Source: JACPYM01 sp031423495 (GTDB lineage: Bacteria; Acidobacteriota; Blastocatellia; RBC074). From it: 64,000 nucleotides of DNA. Both the position numbers and the translations under genes were made by a program. Under the pieces are notes generated by a model. That model had not been told where the DNA came from. It searched no databases and was given only the letters and a program-made list of their open reading frames with translations. Where the stretch lies: NCBI GenBank assembly GCA_031423495.1, contig JANPFP010000001.1, forward strand, positions 51,575 to 115,574, written 5' to 3'. Shown here piece after piece: positions 8,025-15,540 of the stretch (position 1 is the first letter of the stretch; the number at the start of each line of letters is the position of its first letter).

Positions 8025-9098
8025 ATGCCCAACCTACAAAGACAACGCTCGACCATAATTTTTCTGACAATTGGAACCGCACTGGCGCTGACGCTGTGCG
8101 CATACATCGTCGCGCCTTTCTCACGTCCCATCGTCGCCGCCGCGCTGTTTGCGGTCGTCTTTCATCCCGTGCATCAGCGCGTCACGCGCATCGTAAGCAA
8201 CGCCAGCGCCGCCGCGCTGCTCTCAACCATTCTCGTACTCCTCATCGTCACGCTGCCGCCGTTGCTGTTAAGCGTAGCCCTGCAACGCGAACTCTCTGAC
8301 CTTTATCGCACGCTGCAAGCGCAAAGCGCGTCTGATGGAGGCATCTGGCAATGGATCGCTCATCAACTCGAACGCGTTACACACTGGTCGCGCCAATTCG
8401 TCGCCTTCGCAGATTTCGACTTCCGCGCGCTCGTGCTCGAACGATTGCAACAATGGAGCAATGCCCTGCTCACGCGCGCTGCGCAATTCGTCGGCAACCT
8501 GACTTCGTTCATCGTCGAACTCGTCGTGGCCTTCTTCACGCTGTTCTTTCTTTTGCGTGACGGCGCAGAGCGCGTGCGCTGGCTGCTCGCGCGTGCCCCG
8601 CTGCGTGCCACGCAACTCGAACAGCTTTCTTCCGGCATCTATCGCACCATCATCGCCAGCGTATACGGCAGCCTCGCCGTCGCCCTCGCGCAAGGCACGT
8701 TGCTCGCACTCGCTTTCTGGACGCTCGGCCTTCCCTCGCCGCTCTTGTGGGGCGTCGTCACCGGACTGTTCTCATTGGTTCCGTTGGTAGGTTCCGCCGC
8801 CATCTGGCTGCCCGCCGCGCTGGTGTTGATCTTCACGGGTCACTGGATCAAAGGCCTGCTGCTGCTCGGGTGGGGCGCAGGTGTAGTCGGTTTAGCCGAC
8901 AACGTAATCCGCCCGCTGGTGATTCACGAACAAGTTCAATTCAGCACGATCTATGTTTTCTTCGCGTTGCTCGGCGGCGTGCAAGCCTTCGGACTGCTCG
9001 GCCTCATCATCGGGCCGGTCGTGCTGGCGGTGACGCAAACCTTGATCAAATTACTGTGGGAAGAAAGCCGCGCACCAGATTCAACGCAAGCTGGTTGA
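8025..9098 (+). CDS. AI-2E family transporter (UPF0118/PerM-like), 357 aa
   Basis: An inner-membrane permease-like protein with about seven to eight membrane helices: two at the N-terminus (residues 10-60), one near 65-90, a soluble region around 95-160, and the C-terminal cluster from 165 onward. The C-terminal blocks PLLWGVVTGLFSLVPLVG and LADNVIRPLVI are hallmarks of the family (PF01594). Members have been linked to autoinducer-2 export and Na+/H+ antiport, so the substrate is not predictable. A GTG 15 nt upstream overlaps the stop of the previous gene and is an alternative start; neither has a strong ribosome site. Likely the second gene of a pair with the exported protein before it. Confidence 0.88.
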   Translation: MPNLQRQRSTIIFLTIGTALALTLCAYIVAPFSRPIVAAALFAVVFHPVHQRVTRIVSNASAAALLSTILVLLIVTLPPLLLSVALQRELSDLYRTLQAQSASDGGIWQWIAHQLERVTHWSRQFVAFADFDFRALVLERLQQWSNALLTRAAQFVGNLTSFIVELVVAFFTLFFLLRDGAERVRWLLARAPLRATQLEQLSSGIYRTIIASVYGSLAVALAQGTLLALAFWTLGLPSPLLWGVVTGLFSLVPLVGSAAIWLPAALVLIFTGHWIKGLLLLGWGAGVVGLADNVIRPLVIHEQVQFSTIYVFFALLGGVQAFGLLGLIIGPVVLAVTQTLIKLLWEESRAPDSTQAG

Positions 9099-9122
9099 CC
9101 AATCCTGGTTATGCACTGAACC

Positions 9123-9629
9123 TCAATAGTTCCGCCTATAAACGATGCCGGTGTGAGCTACATGAAAAGCAATGAAGCAACAAGCCAACATCTCGAAAAG
9201 CCACCACCGATAGGGCCAATTCCAGTAGAGCCTGCGACCAACCATGCCAAGGCCGATCAACCAGATGAGTGGTGTATACGCCGGTGCGAGAAATCCAGCC
9301 CAACTCGTACTCCACGCGGATTGCGGAAAGAGCATAAGCGCACACCAAGCCATCAGGTATAAAATTGCCCCCACCACAAACAACTGCAAGCCTCGGCGTT
9401 GCATGTCCGTCGTCACTTCAAGCGGCATCAGGAATGGCAGGAGCAAAACAGCGAAGCGCAAGATGTTCTCGCCATATCCCACGAACGGCGGAATCTCCCG
9501 CCAAAACTCATCCGGTGCAAATGCGGGCGGCAAAAAGCTGGGGAAAACTAAGTTCCACACAAGTATCGGTACGATCAGCAAGCCACAACTCCAAAGATAG
9601 CGCCGCCAGCCTGAGTTACTGATAGCCAT
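9123..9629 (-). CDS. Multi-pass membrane protein of unknown function, 168 aa
   Basis: Predicted to have five membrane helices across almost the whole length (for example YLWSCGLLIVPILVWNLVF, FAVLLLPFLMPL, GLQLFVVGAILYLMAWCALM), with many Trp residues and a basic C-terminus. I do not recognise the family. Start 9629 follows GGAGG, which itself overlaps the TAA of an acyltransferase remnant immediately upstream. It is the last gene of a minus-strand group (10580 to 9123) headed by another membrane protein and a GerW-like protein and probably driven by the sigma-54-type site at 10616. Its stop lies 24 nt from the converging AI-2E permease gene. Confidence 0.75.
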   Translation of the reverse strand: MAISNSGWRRYLWSCGLLIVPILVWNLVFPSFLPPAFAPDEFWREIPPFVGYGENILRFAVLLLPFLMPLEVTTDMQRRGLQLFVVGAILYLMAWCALMLFPQSAWSTSWAGFLAPAYTPLIWLIGLGMVGRRLYWNWPYRWWLFEMLACCFIAFHVAHTGIVYRRNY

Positions 9630-9633
9630 GTCA

Positions 9634-9777
9634 TTAACCTCCAAGGGAACTGTCGTTAGATGAAGTTCCGGGTTCTGCCTCAAGCAATCCTTCGCCACTC
9701 TCAATCAATGTCTTGAACTGTTGAATGAATCGCCCAGCCGGAGCGCCATCCACCAGATCGTGATCGAAGCCGGCAGC
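9634..9777 (-). pseudogene. 3-prime remnant of a 2-oxoacid dehydrogenase E2 (dihydrolipoyl acyltransferase) gene
   Basis: About 47 codons without a start. The block FDHDLVDGAPAGRFIQQF matches the C-terminal catalytic segment of E2 acyltransferases, where the family has DHRxVDGAxxARFL with the active-site His and Asp; here His and Asp are present but the Arg after His is Asp. The rest, about 350 residues with lipoyl and core domains, is missing. The fragment begins 1-2 nt after the stop of the GerW-like gene and ends with TAA overlapping the ribosome site of the membrane protein gene downstream. This looks like a deletion that joined two genes once separated by a full E2 gene. Confidence 0.7.
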
Positions 9778-9778
9778 C

Positions 9779-10150
9779 TTAGCGAGGCAATAACTTAGCG
9801 ATTCCGCGCGCGGCCAGCAGCGCCAGCAATCCGCCTGCGGCAATCGCTGGGATCACTGTGGCCCAGCCCCGAATTGGCTTGTAAAGCGCGCCACTGTCGC
9901 GAAGCTCAATGTACCCCACGGGCGTAATGCGCACGCCGCCGCCACCGCCGGAGCCTTGCTCGCCTTGTTGTGTTCCGCCGCCGCCTCCGAATCCGTATAC
10001 GACTTTGGCAATGGGAATCACTGCGACGCTGCCGCGTTCTATCGGCGCACCGAAGATGGTCGCGGCATTGGCGCTGCCGCCCAACTGTTGGGCCAGTCGG
10101 TTTAAAAAATTCTCTTGGGGTTGGTTTTCACTTCTTTTCTCTTCAAGCAT
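9779..10150 (-). CDS. GerW/YtfJ-like sporulation-family protein, 123 aa
   Basis: Contains the signature of PF09579 (spore germination protein GerW family): NFLNRLAQQLGGSANAATIFG, then VAVIPIAKVVYGFGGGGG, a Gly-rich loop, and VRITPVGYIELRD (given in pieces). The last 35 residues form a hydrophobic helix (VIPAIAAGGLLALLAA), so this version is probably membrane-anchored. The organism need not sporulate: the family is widespread outside spore formers and its role there is unknown. Start 10150 has an excellent GGAAGGAGGT. It overlaps the previous gene (10143) by 8 nt, so translation is probably coupled. An acyltransferase remnant follows directly. Confidence 0.82.
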   Translation of the reverse strand: MLEEKRSENQPQENFLNRLAQQLGGSANAATIFGAPIERGSVAVIPIAKVVYGFGGGGGTQQGEQGSGGGGGVRITPVGYIELRDSGALYKPIRGWATVIPAIAAGGLLALLAARGIAKLLPR

Positions 10151-10580
10151 CTCTACCTCCTTCCAAGGTTCCAGCACGCATTGTCGTCTCACGCAACTTC
10201 TTCGCGATGAATGGCGACAACCACAGCACAATCATTCCGAACGAGAGAAAGCCTCCGCGCGTGAGGTCGTAGTCCTGGATCATTCGCTCCCACGAATATC
10301 CGAACACGAACACCCCCAAGCCGAACTCGAAGGCCAGTGTGAGCGCCACCCACAACAACCCCACCAACAACAATGCCTTTGTACTCTCTGCCCGAATCCA
10401 GCGGATAAAGGTATAAGCGACGACGAGGATGATCAGCATCCCTGTAAACACGGCGATCTGCCGCGCGCGGAAATCGCCGACGTACGGTTTCAGCATCAAC
10501 TCGCGCAACGTGCCGTGAATGGATTCCGAGACGATGATGAGTAACCAAACCGCCAATGCTTTGAAAAAGATTGCTTTCAT
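10143..10580 (-). CDS. Four-helix membrane protein, 145 aa, hypothetical
   Basis: Hydrophobic segments at about 5-20 (KALAVWLLIIVSESIHG), 38-58, 68-92 and 108-128 predict four membrane helices. The protein resembles small integral membrane proteins found in stress gene groups, but I cannot name the family. Start 10580 follows GAGGAAGGA; the frame upstream is open for 59 further codons but reads as non-coding. It heads the minus-strand group with the GerW-like gene, whose start it overlaps, and has a sigma-54-type site 37 nt upstream. The second helix region includes RWIRAEST, a cytoplasmic basic loop. Confidence 0.75.
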   Translation of the reverse strand: MKAIFFKALAVWLLIIVSESIHGTLRELMLKPYVGDFRARQIAVFTGMLIILVVAYTFIRWIRAESTKALLLVGLLWVALTLAFEFGLGVFVFGYSWERMIQDYDLTRGGFLSFGMIVLWLSPFIAKKLRETTMRAGTLEGGRDA

Positions 10581-10615
10581 TCTTCCTTCCTCAATTTTGA
10601 TTCTGCGCTTCACGG

Positions 10616-10631
10616 GGCAATCACTGTGCCT
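10616..10631 (-). promoter_or_regulatory. Sigma-54-type promoter for the 10580-9123 group
   Basis: Minus strand AGGCACAGTGATTGCC: GGCAC, N5, TTGC, with GG-N10-GC spacing, 36 nt before the start at 10580. Confidence 0.65.
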
Positions 10632-10701
10632 GCTGGATTGCGCAAGCGCGAAAGTGGGCAGGCGTGGTGCGGCTAAATGGCTCACTCGATTGCTTTCCCA
10701 A

Positions 10702-11628
10702 TCAGTGGGTTGAGGTTTGCAGTTCGGGCGTAAGCCACAGCCCGTGCCGCGCTTCATCTTCTTCCACCAAAGCTGGTACGACCGCCGGTTTGCGCGGACG
10801 CGCGATCAAGACCGGACAAGGCGCTTGCCGCAACACGCGGTCTACATTGGAACCGAAGAGCGCACGCATGCCGAAGCCCGCGCCATGCGTACCCATGCAA
10901 ATCAGATCAATCTTTTCTTCTTCGGCGTAAAGCAAAATTTCGCGGTAAGGCTTGCCCGCGCGCACGTTGTGTTTGACGCGGCTCCACCACTGCACATCGT
11001 CAGTAACAGCGCGGTGCAAGAGACCGGCGGCGCGTTCGACTTCGGTGTCAACGCCGGGCGGCGCGAGCACGTGCAAGGTGTGCAACTCAGCTTGAAACTG
11101 TTGCGCCAGCGAAGTCGCAAAGGTGAGCGCTACTTCGGCGTCGCTCGAAAAATCGTGCGCCAGCAAAATGCTTTCAAGGCCGACGTCGTTGCTGGTCAAG
11201 CCCGCCCATTCGCGTTCGCCGGGATGCGTGATGAGTACGGGACAAGGTGCGGTGCGACAGATGGCTTCGGCAGTCGAACCCAAGAGCGCCGCAGCGTGCG
11301 GACGGCGGCGCGAACGCATCACGATCAAGTCGGCGCGCTGTTCGGCGGCGGCACGCGCGATTTGAGTCGCGGCTTCGCCTTGCACGAGCAACGGCTGCCA
11401 ATCAATCGCGTCAGGACAAGCCAGACAAACGTGTTCTGCCAACTCGTTGCGCAACGTGGCCTGCATCACTGCCACTTGCGCGAACGCAGGCGCGGCGTTT
11501 GATTCGATGCAATGACAAACGGTGAGTTCGGCCTGATAAGCGCGCGTCAACGCGACGGCATATCGCAAGGCCTGCGCTGATTCGGGTGAGATATCCACCG
11601 GACAAAAAATTCGTTTTAGTTCCAACAT
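10702..11628 (-). CDS. Tandem-domain universal stress protein, 308 aa
   Basis: Two UspA domains in tandem, about 1-145 and 155-290. Each starts with a beta strand and an Asp of the ATP site (FCPVDISPESAQALRYA; LLAHDFSSDAEVAL). The second carries the complete ATP-binding loop G-x2-G-x9-G-S (GTHGAGFGMRALFGS). The first reads SRRRPHAAALLGS and lacks the leading Gly pair, so nucleotide binding by domain 1 is doubtful. A tail of about 30 residues is unique. Start 11628 follows GGAAGAG; an upstream in-frame ATG adds nine residues. A sigma-54-type site is 55 nt upstream. This is one of five Usp genes in the window and differs most from the others. Confidence 0.92.
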   Translation of the reverse strand: MLELKRIFCPVDISPESAQALRYAVALTRAYQAELTVCHCIESNAAPAFAQVAVMQATLRNELAEHVCLACPDAIDWQPLLVQGEAATQIARAAAEQRADLIVMRSRRRPHAAALLGSTAEAICRTAPCPVLITHPGEREWAGLTSNDVGLESILLAHDFSSDAEVALTFATSLAQQFQAELHTLHVLAPPGVDTEVERAAGLLHRAVTDDVQWWSRVKHNVRAGKPYREILLYAEEEKIDLICMGTHGAGFGMRALFGSNVDRVLRQAPCPVLIARPRKPAVVPALVEEDEARHGLWLTPELQTSTH

Positions 11629-11681
11629 ACGCTCTTCCCCGCTGTCGAAATGCACAGCGGCCTCCGTTCATCGCGCATGTT

Positions 11682-11697
11682 TGCAAGGTGTATGCCG
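11682..11697 (-). promoter_or_regulatory. Sigma-54-type promoter for the 11628 Usp gene
   Basis: Minus strand CGGCATACACCTTGCA with GG-N10-GC and TTGC, 53 nt before the start. Back to back with the site at 11783-11798. Confidence 0.68.
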
Positions 11698-11704
11698 AGC
11701 TAGT

Positions 11705-11721
11705 TTGCGCACAATTCCCCA
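11705..11721 (+). promoter_or_regulatory. Conserved 17-bp upstream element, copy 1
   Basis: TTGCGCACAATTCCCCA. Nearly identical copies or close relatives occur next to other sigma-54-type promoters at 12523, 32679, 33737, 44556 (minus) and 23286 (minus). Probably a regulator site, identity unknown. Confidence 0.5.
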
Positions 11722-11738
11722 GCCCGGCGAATACTTGG

Positions 11739-11755
11739 TTCGCACTTTTCCCCCT
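11739..11755 (+). promoter_or_regulatory. Conserved 17-bp upstream element, copy 2
   Basis: TTCGCACTTTTCCCCCT, a degenerate second copy 34 nt from the first, which is about three helical turns, in the same divergent promoter region. Confidence 0.4.
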
Positions 11756-11782
11756 CCGGCAGTGAAAGCCGTTGGAAAGCTG

Positions 11783-11798
11783 CGGCATCGCGCTTGCT
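11783..11798 (+). promoter_or_regulatory. Sigma-54-type promoter in front of the Hpf remnant
   Basis: CGGCATCGCGCTTGCT with GG-N10-GC and TTGC, 56 nt before the ATG at 11855. The promoter is intact although the gene it serves is truncated. Confidence 0.65.
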
Positions 11799-11854
11799 CT
11801 GAGGTGATGCGTGAAAATTGAATGGCAAACTAATTTCAGACAGAGGTAATAACC

Positions 11855-12037
11855 ATGATCCTTCCCGTACAAATCACCTTTCGCAATATGGAAAGCTCTC
11901 CAGCCGTATGGCCTTTGCGCATAGGCCGCGTGGCTCGTGACGCAACTCAACGCAAGTACGATCTCACTTACCTACACCACAATCTTTCGCATGGAATGCC
12001 TCCCCTCATTATTCGATTAACAGCCGCTCGCCTTTGA
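11855..12037 (+). pseudogene. Remnant of a ribosome hibernation-promoting factor (HPF/YfiA-like) gene
   Basis: The first 18 codons, MILPVQITFRNMESSPAV, match the N-terminus of HPF/ribosome-associated inhibitor proteins (QITFRNMxxSPAVEARI). After that the reading frame continues for about 42 codons with no resemblance to the family and ends inside the 3-prime end of the convergent rubrerythrin gene. The family needs about 95-130 residues, so this is a 5-prime remnant with the body deleted. The sigma-54-type promoter and AGAGGTAA ribosome site are preserved. A short peptide could still be made. The match is short, so the assignment is moderately sure. Confidence 0.5.
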
Positions 12038-12407
12038 ATGATTGAAATGCTTCTTTGAACATCGCGCGGTGATGCGTCTCGCGTTCAAGCGCCAGCCGGA
12101 AACTGGCGACGGCGTCTTTGCGTCCGTCTTCCTGCGCTTCGCGGATGAAGCGCGGATACATCTCTTCGATCTCTTCGTCTTCGCCGTTGGCCGCGTGGTC
12201 AAGGTTTTCAATGGTGGTTTTCACTCCGCCCGCGACGCGCAAATGATTGACGCCGTGAATCGCCTCGGCTCCGGCGGCTTCTAAAAACAACTGCGCGATT
12301 TCGGGGAAGCCCTCCTGCATCGCCTGCATCGCAAACGCCGTGTATTCGAGCCGCGCCGTCGCTTCGCCCGTAATGGCGGCTTTCAGATTGGTGACAGTCT
12401 TGGTCAT
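12009..12407 (-). CDS. Rubrerythrin-like ferritin-fold protein without rubredoxin domain, 132 aa
   Basis: A four-helix diiron protein of the rubrerythrin family. Candidate iron ligands: E15 in GEATARLEYTAFA, E48 and H51 in EAIHGVNH, E82, and E110/H113 in ERETHH. The C-terminal rubredoxin domain of classical rubrerythrin is absent, and no CxxC pair remains, so electrons would have to come from a separate partner. The likely role is peroxide reduction or iron handling under low oxygen. Start 12407 follows AAGGAG. A sigma-54-type promoter lies 61 nt upstream and a hairpin (12428-12462) fills the leader. It diverges from a Usp gene that has its own sigma-54-type site. Confidence 0.88.
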   Translation of the reverse strand: MTKTVTNLKAAITGEATARLEYTAFAMQAMQEGFPEIAQLFLEAAGAEAIHGVNHLRVAGGVKTTIENLDHAANGEDEEIEEMYPRFIREAQEDGRKDAVASFRLALERETHHRAMFKEAFQSFKGERLLIE

Positions 12408-12427
12408 GGTTCGCTCCTTCTCCAATG

Positions 12428-12462
12428 GGTTGTAGAACAAGATGCTATCTTGCTCTACAACC
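12428..12462 (-). repeat. Near-perfect inverted repeat in the rubrerythrin leader
   Basis: GGTTGTAGA-A-CAAGAT, loop GCT, then ATCTTG-C-TCTACAACC: 15 paired bases with one mismatch. On the minus strand it lies between the predicted sigma-54 start site (about 12457) and the ribosome site, so the mRNA would begin within a stable hairpin. It may protect the transcript, act as an operator, or be one of the scattered short palindromes of this genome. Confidence 0.6.
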
Positions 12463-12467
12463 ACTGA

Positions 12468-12483
12468 AGCAAGCCTGATGCCG
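12468..12483 (-). promoter_or_regulatory. Sigma-54-type promoter for the rubrerythrin-like gene
   Basis: Minus strand CGGCATCAGGCTTGCT with GG-N10-GC and TTGC, 60 nt before the start at 12407. Confidence 0.7.
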
Positions 12484-12522
12484 CTACCTGTTTGCGGCTT
12501 TTGACGCAGTTGGCCGTGCTAA

Positions 12523-12539
12523 TTGCGCACAATCCCCCA
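12523..12539 (+). promoter_or_regulatory. Conserved 17-bp upstream element, copy 3
   Basis: TTGCGCACAATCCCCCA differs from copy 1 at one base. It sits between divergent sigma-54-type promoters, 10 nt from the plus-strand one. Confidence 0.5.
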
Positions 12540-12548
12540 CCACCAAAG

Positions 12549-12564
12549 AGGCATATCAATTGCT
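12549..12564 (+). promoter_or_regulatory. Sigma-54-type promoter for the 12621 Usp group
   Basis: AGGCATATCAATTGCT with GG-N10-GC and TTGC, 57 nt before the ATG at 12621. Confidence 0.68.
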
Positions 12565-12620
12565 CATCATCAGCCGACGGATACATCACTGGATGCACCA
12601 CAACTACGAGGAGCAATACG

Positions 12621-13538
12621 ATGAATAAGCTAATGAAAATCCTGATTGCCCACGATGGCTCTGACGGAGCCAATGCCATGTTGGATGATTTGCATCGCGC
12701 CGGTTTGCCGCGTTACGCCGAGGCCGCAGTCGTCTCTGTCGCCGAGTCATACGTATTGCTGGCCAGCGGTTTGGGCGGCATTGCGCCTGCATTTGCGACA
12801 GAGGGCATCAACAGCGTGAGCCGAGCGCGCACGTTGGCTGAACAAGCCGCCGTGCGCTTGCAGGTAGAGTTTCCCGAATGGCAAGTGCGTCATACGGCGC
12901 TCTTTGGTCCGCCTACCCAAAAGTTGCTCGAAGAAGCCGACGCCTGGCAAGCCGATCTCATGGTGTTCGGCTCGCACGGCCACAGTGTGCTGGGGCGTCT
13001 CTTTTTCGGCAGCGTCTCGCACAACGTCATTCATCACGCGCCATGCTCCGTTCGCATCGCGCGCGGCTCGCACAAAGAAGCCAGCGCGCCTATCCGCCTC
13101 ATCGTCGGCGTAGACGGTTCGCCGCATGCTGAAGCCGCCCTCAACGCAATCGCCGCGCGCGCCTGGCCGCCAGGCAGCGAAGCCCGCATCGTCAGCGCCT
13201 ATCATTTGCAAAACCAAAGCGTCGAGCCGCTGGCCTACCACGAAAACGCCGACGCACAACTGGCGGAATGGATTGCCGCCGCACACAAAAGCGCCGAAAC
13301 CATCGCGGCGGGCGCGGCTGCGCGTCTCTTGCCGACGGGGTTGCAAACTTCCATCGCGGTTAAAGAAGCGAGTCCGAAACAGTTGTTGCTGGACGAAGCC
13401 GAAAGCTGGAAGGCCGACTGCATCTTTGTCGGCGCGCGCGGCCTGAGCGATTTCAAGCGCCTGTTGCTGGGCAGCGTTTCAACCGCCGTCGTCACGCGCG
13501 CGCACTGTTCGGTCGAAGTCGTGCGAACACACTCGTAA
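12621..13538 (+). CDS. Tandem-domain universal stress protein, 305 aa
   Basis: Two UspA domains, about 4-150 and 158-303. Domain 1 has the ATP-site Asp in ILIAHDGSDGA and the loop GSHGHSVLGRLFFGS (G-x2-G-x9-G-S). Domain 2 has IVGVDGSPHAEAAL and GARGLSDFKRLLLGS. Both therefore look competent for ATP binding. The architecture and the ending HCSVEVVR are shared with the Usp genes at 22260 and 41870, so these are recent paralogs. Start 12621 has GAGGAG; the frame upstream is open but lies over the promoter. The next gene, a damaged acyl-CoA synthetase, begins 14 nt after the stop, so this gene probably leads an operon. Confidence 0.93.
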   Translation: MNKLMKILIAHDGSDGANAMLDDLHRAGLPRYAEAAVVSVAESYVLLASGLGGIAPAFATEGINSVSRARTLAEQAAVRLQVEFPEWQVRHTALFGPPTQKLLEEADAWQADLMVFGSHGHSVLGRLFFGSVSHNVIHHAPCSVRIARGSHKEASAPIRLIVGVDGSPHAEAALNAIAARAWPPGSEARIVSAYHLQNQSVEPLAYHENADAQLAEWIAAAHKSAETIAAGAAARLLPTGLQTSIAVKEASPKQLLLDEAESWKADCIFVGARGLSDFKRLLLGSVSTAVVTRAHCSVEVVRTHS

Positions 13539-13552
13539 AACGCGGAGCCACC

Positions 13553-14540
13553 ATGAACAACACCTTTTGTGAGCGCGTCATCGCCAGTGCGCAAATGCGT
13601 CCCGACAAGATTACGATGATTGCGCCCGGCAAAGACGGCGCTGAAACGATCACCTTCGGCGCGATGCTCGAACAGATTCGCAGCCTCGCCTTTCGCCTTT
13701 CGCAAGAGCAGATCGGGTTCGGCGACCGCGTAGCCCTGCTCGGCGAAAATCATCCGCACTGGTCGCTGGCTTATCTCGGCGCGTTGTTTCGCGGCGCGGT
13801 CGCTGTGCCGCTTGATCCGGCCTCCACCATCGAAGCGTTGACGCACTTCCTCAATGATTCACAAGCCAAAATCGCTTTCGTCGCGCTTTCGTCTTTCGAC
13901 AAGTTTCACGCCGTATGCGAACGGCTGGGCCGCAAAATTCCCGCCGTCTCGTTGCTGCCTTCGCCTATGCAGAATGGCTACGCGAGTTTTGCCGATTGGG
14001 CGCATACGCCCGTGCCGCCAGAATTCGTTAACGCCTTGCCACCCGCGCAAGCCGCAGACATCGCGGGCTTGATGTATACGTCCGGCACGACCGGCACGCC
14101 CAAAGCCGTGCCCATCACGCACGGTGCGATCTTTGCCGAAGCCGACGGCGTGCAGGCGGCGCTCAACATTTCAGAACACGAAGTCGTCTTAAGCCTGTTG
14201 CCGCTCTTTCACGTTTATTCGCAAGTGGTGAATCTGTGGCTCTCAACGATTCATCGGCGCGCAGGTTTATTACGTCACTGAATTGACGAGCGCAGCGATT
14301 GAGCGCGCCTTGCACGACAGTCACGCCACCGCGCTCGTCGGCGTGCAGTGCGTCTGGCCGCGCGGTTCCAAACTCATTCGTCCGGCGCAGATCAAACTCA
14401 GCTTTGGCGCACCTTTCATGCCAGCCGAAGCCTTCACGGCTGACGTGAACGGCGAAGCGCGTTATCAAGCTGTCACTACTTTGCTCAAACGGCGTATTCA
14501 ACAAATGCTCAATGAATTGCGGAAATTGCCGAAGAGGTAA
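13553..14540 (+). pseudogene. Broken AMP-binding (acyl-CoA synthetase-like)/PlsC acyltransferase fusion
   Basis: The first frame (13553-14281, 242 codons) is the N-terminal half of an ANL adenylate-forming enzyme, with the phosphate loop MYTSGTTGTPKAVPITH near 178-194 and LLPLFHVYSQ. It then hits a stop after a frameshift near 14248: the plus-one frame continues as GAQVYYVTELTSAAIERAL for about 30 codons and, near 14350, jumps to WPRGSKLIRPAQIKLSFG, the end of a PlsC-type acyltransferase domain, stopping at 14540. So several hundred residues (rest of the AMP-binding domain, start of PlsC) are gone as well as the frame being shifted. The intact ancestor would be a long-chain acyl-CoA or acyl-acyltransferase fusion. 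Cotranscribed with the Usp gene upstream. Confidence 0.75.
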
Positions 14541-15540
14541 AGGTCATTCGCTATCAGATATGCCCCAACGAAACCTTCCCCGATAACATCCGCCGCTTGG
14601 CACAACAACAAGCAGACAAAGCCTTGCGTCATCTGGCTGCGATTGACGTTGACCGCGACACGGCGATTCATCAACCACGGCGTTGTTTCAAACGCATTCG
14701 CGGACTCTTGCACTTGTTACGTCAGCTTCTGCCCGCCAAAGTTTATCGACGCGAGAACCGTTACTATCGCGATGCCGGACGTAGCCTCGCGTGTTTGCGC
14801 GAACCCATCGCGCTCGTGCAAACCCTTGATCGGCTGGCGCAATCGCACGAACACGCCGAAGCCTTCGCCGAATTCCGACGCGCCTTGCAAGCTGTCAGCG
14901 CCTTGCAAGGGCTGCACGCCGAACGCATTGCCGCCAGTCTCGTCAAGACGCTGAAAACCGCCCGCGCGCCCATCGCCAACTGGCCGCTGGCGACGGATGA
15001 GCGTCAAACAATGACCGGAGGCATGGCTGCTGTCTACCGGAAAGGCCGCGCGCGAATGGTTCAGGCACAGCGCAAACCTTCGACCGAAAACTTTCATGCG
15101 TCGCGCAAACAAGTGCGTTACCTGCACGACGGCTTGCAGTTGTTCAAATCGCTCGAACCCACAACGCTCAGTCAGTACGCGCTGGAACTCAACGAATTGG
15201 CCCTTGAGTTGGAAAGCTATTTAAGCGAATTGCATGACCTCGCGGTCTTGCGCCAATGGCTGCTGCTCGTCACGCAAGAACTATGGCCGTTGGAACAAGC
15301 TGAACCGTTGACCCCATCCACGCACGGCAATCCGTCGTGCGCGCGCTCATCAAACCGCTTGGTAAAAAACTTTTTGATCAATCGCCTCAAGGCTTTCGTC
15401 AAACTCGTAAAGAGTGGCTGAGCGCGAAGCGCAAGCGGGTTACAGTTTTACGGCTATTCTGCCTTACAGTGCGGAAACGCTCACAGCCTGAGCGAACTCG
15501 CCCACTTCATTGCGAAAATTCTCATGCGCAAAAGCGATAA
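14516..15540 (+). pseudogene. CHAD-domain gene, probably disrupted at both ends
   Basis: The body is a helical CHAD domain (PF05235), a family that binds inorganic polyphosphate through conserved His and basic residues: TAIHQPRRCFKRIRGLLHLLR near the start (shown in pieces: TAIHQPRRCFKRIRG) and NFHASRKQVRYLHDGL further on. The conserved N-terminal part (RYQICPNETFPDNIRRL) lies upstream of the only usable start, TTG 14597, in a frame open from 14516 with no ATG or GTG. Near 15305 the frame shifts: the first frame stops at 15421, while the plus-one frame reads RQSVVRALIKPLGKKLF, the normal CHAD ending, and stops at 15540. Either the gene is decaying or the sequence has an indel. Overlaps the PlsC remnant. 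Confidence 0.6.
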
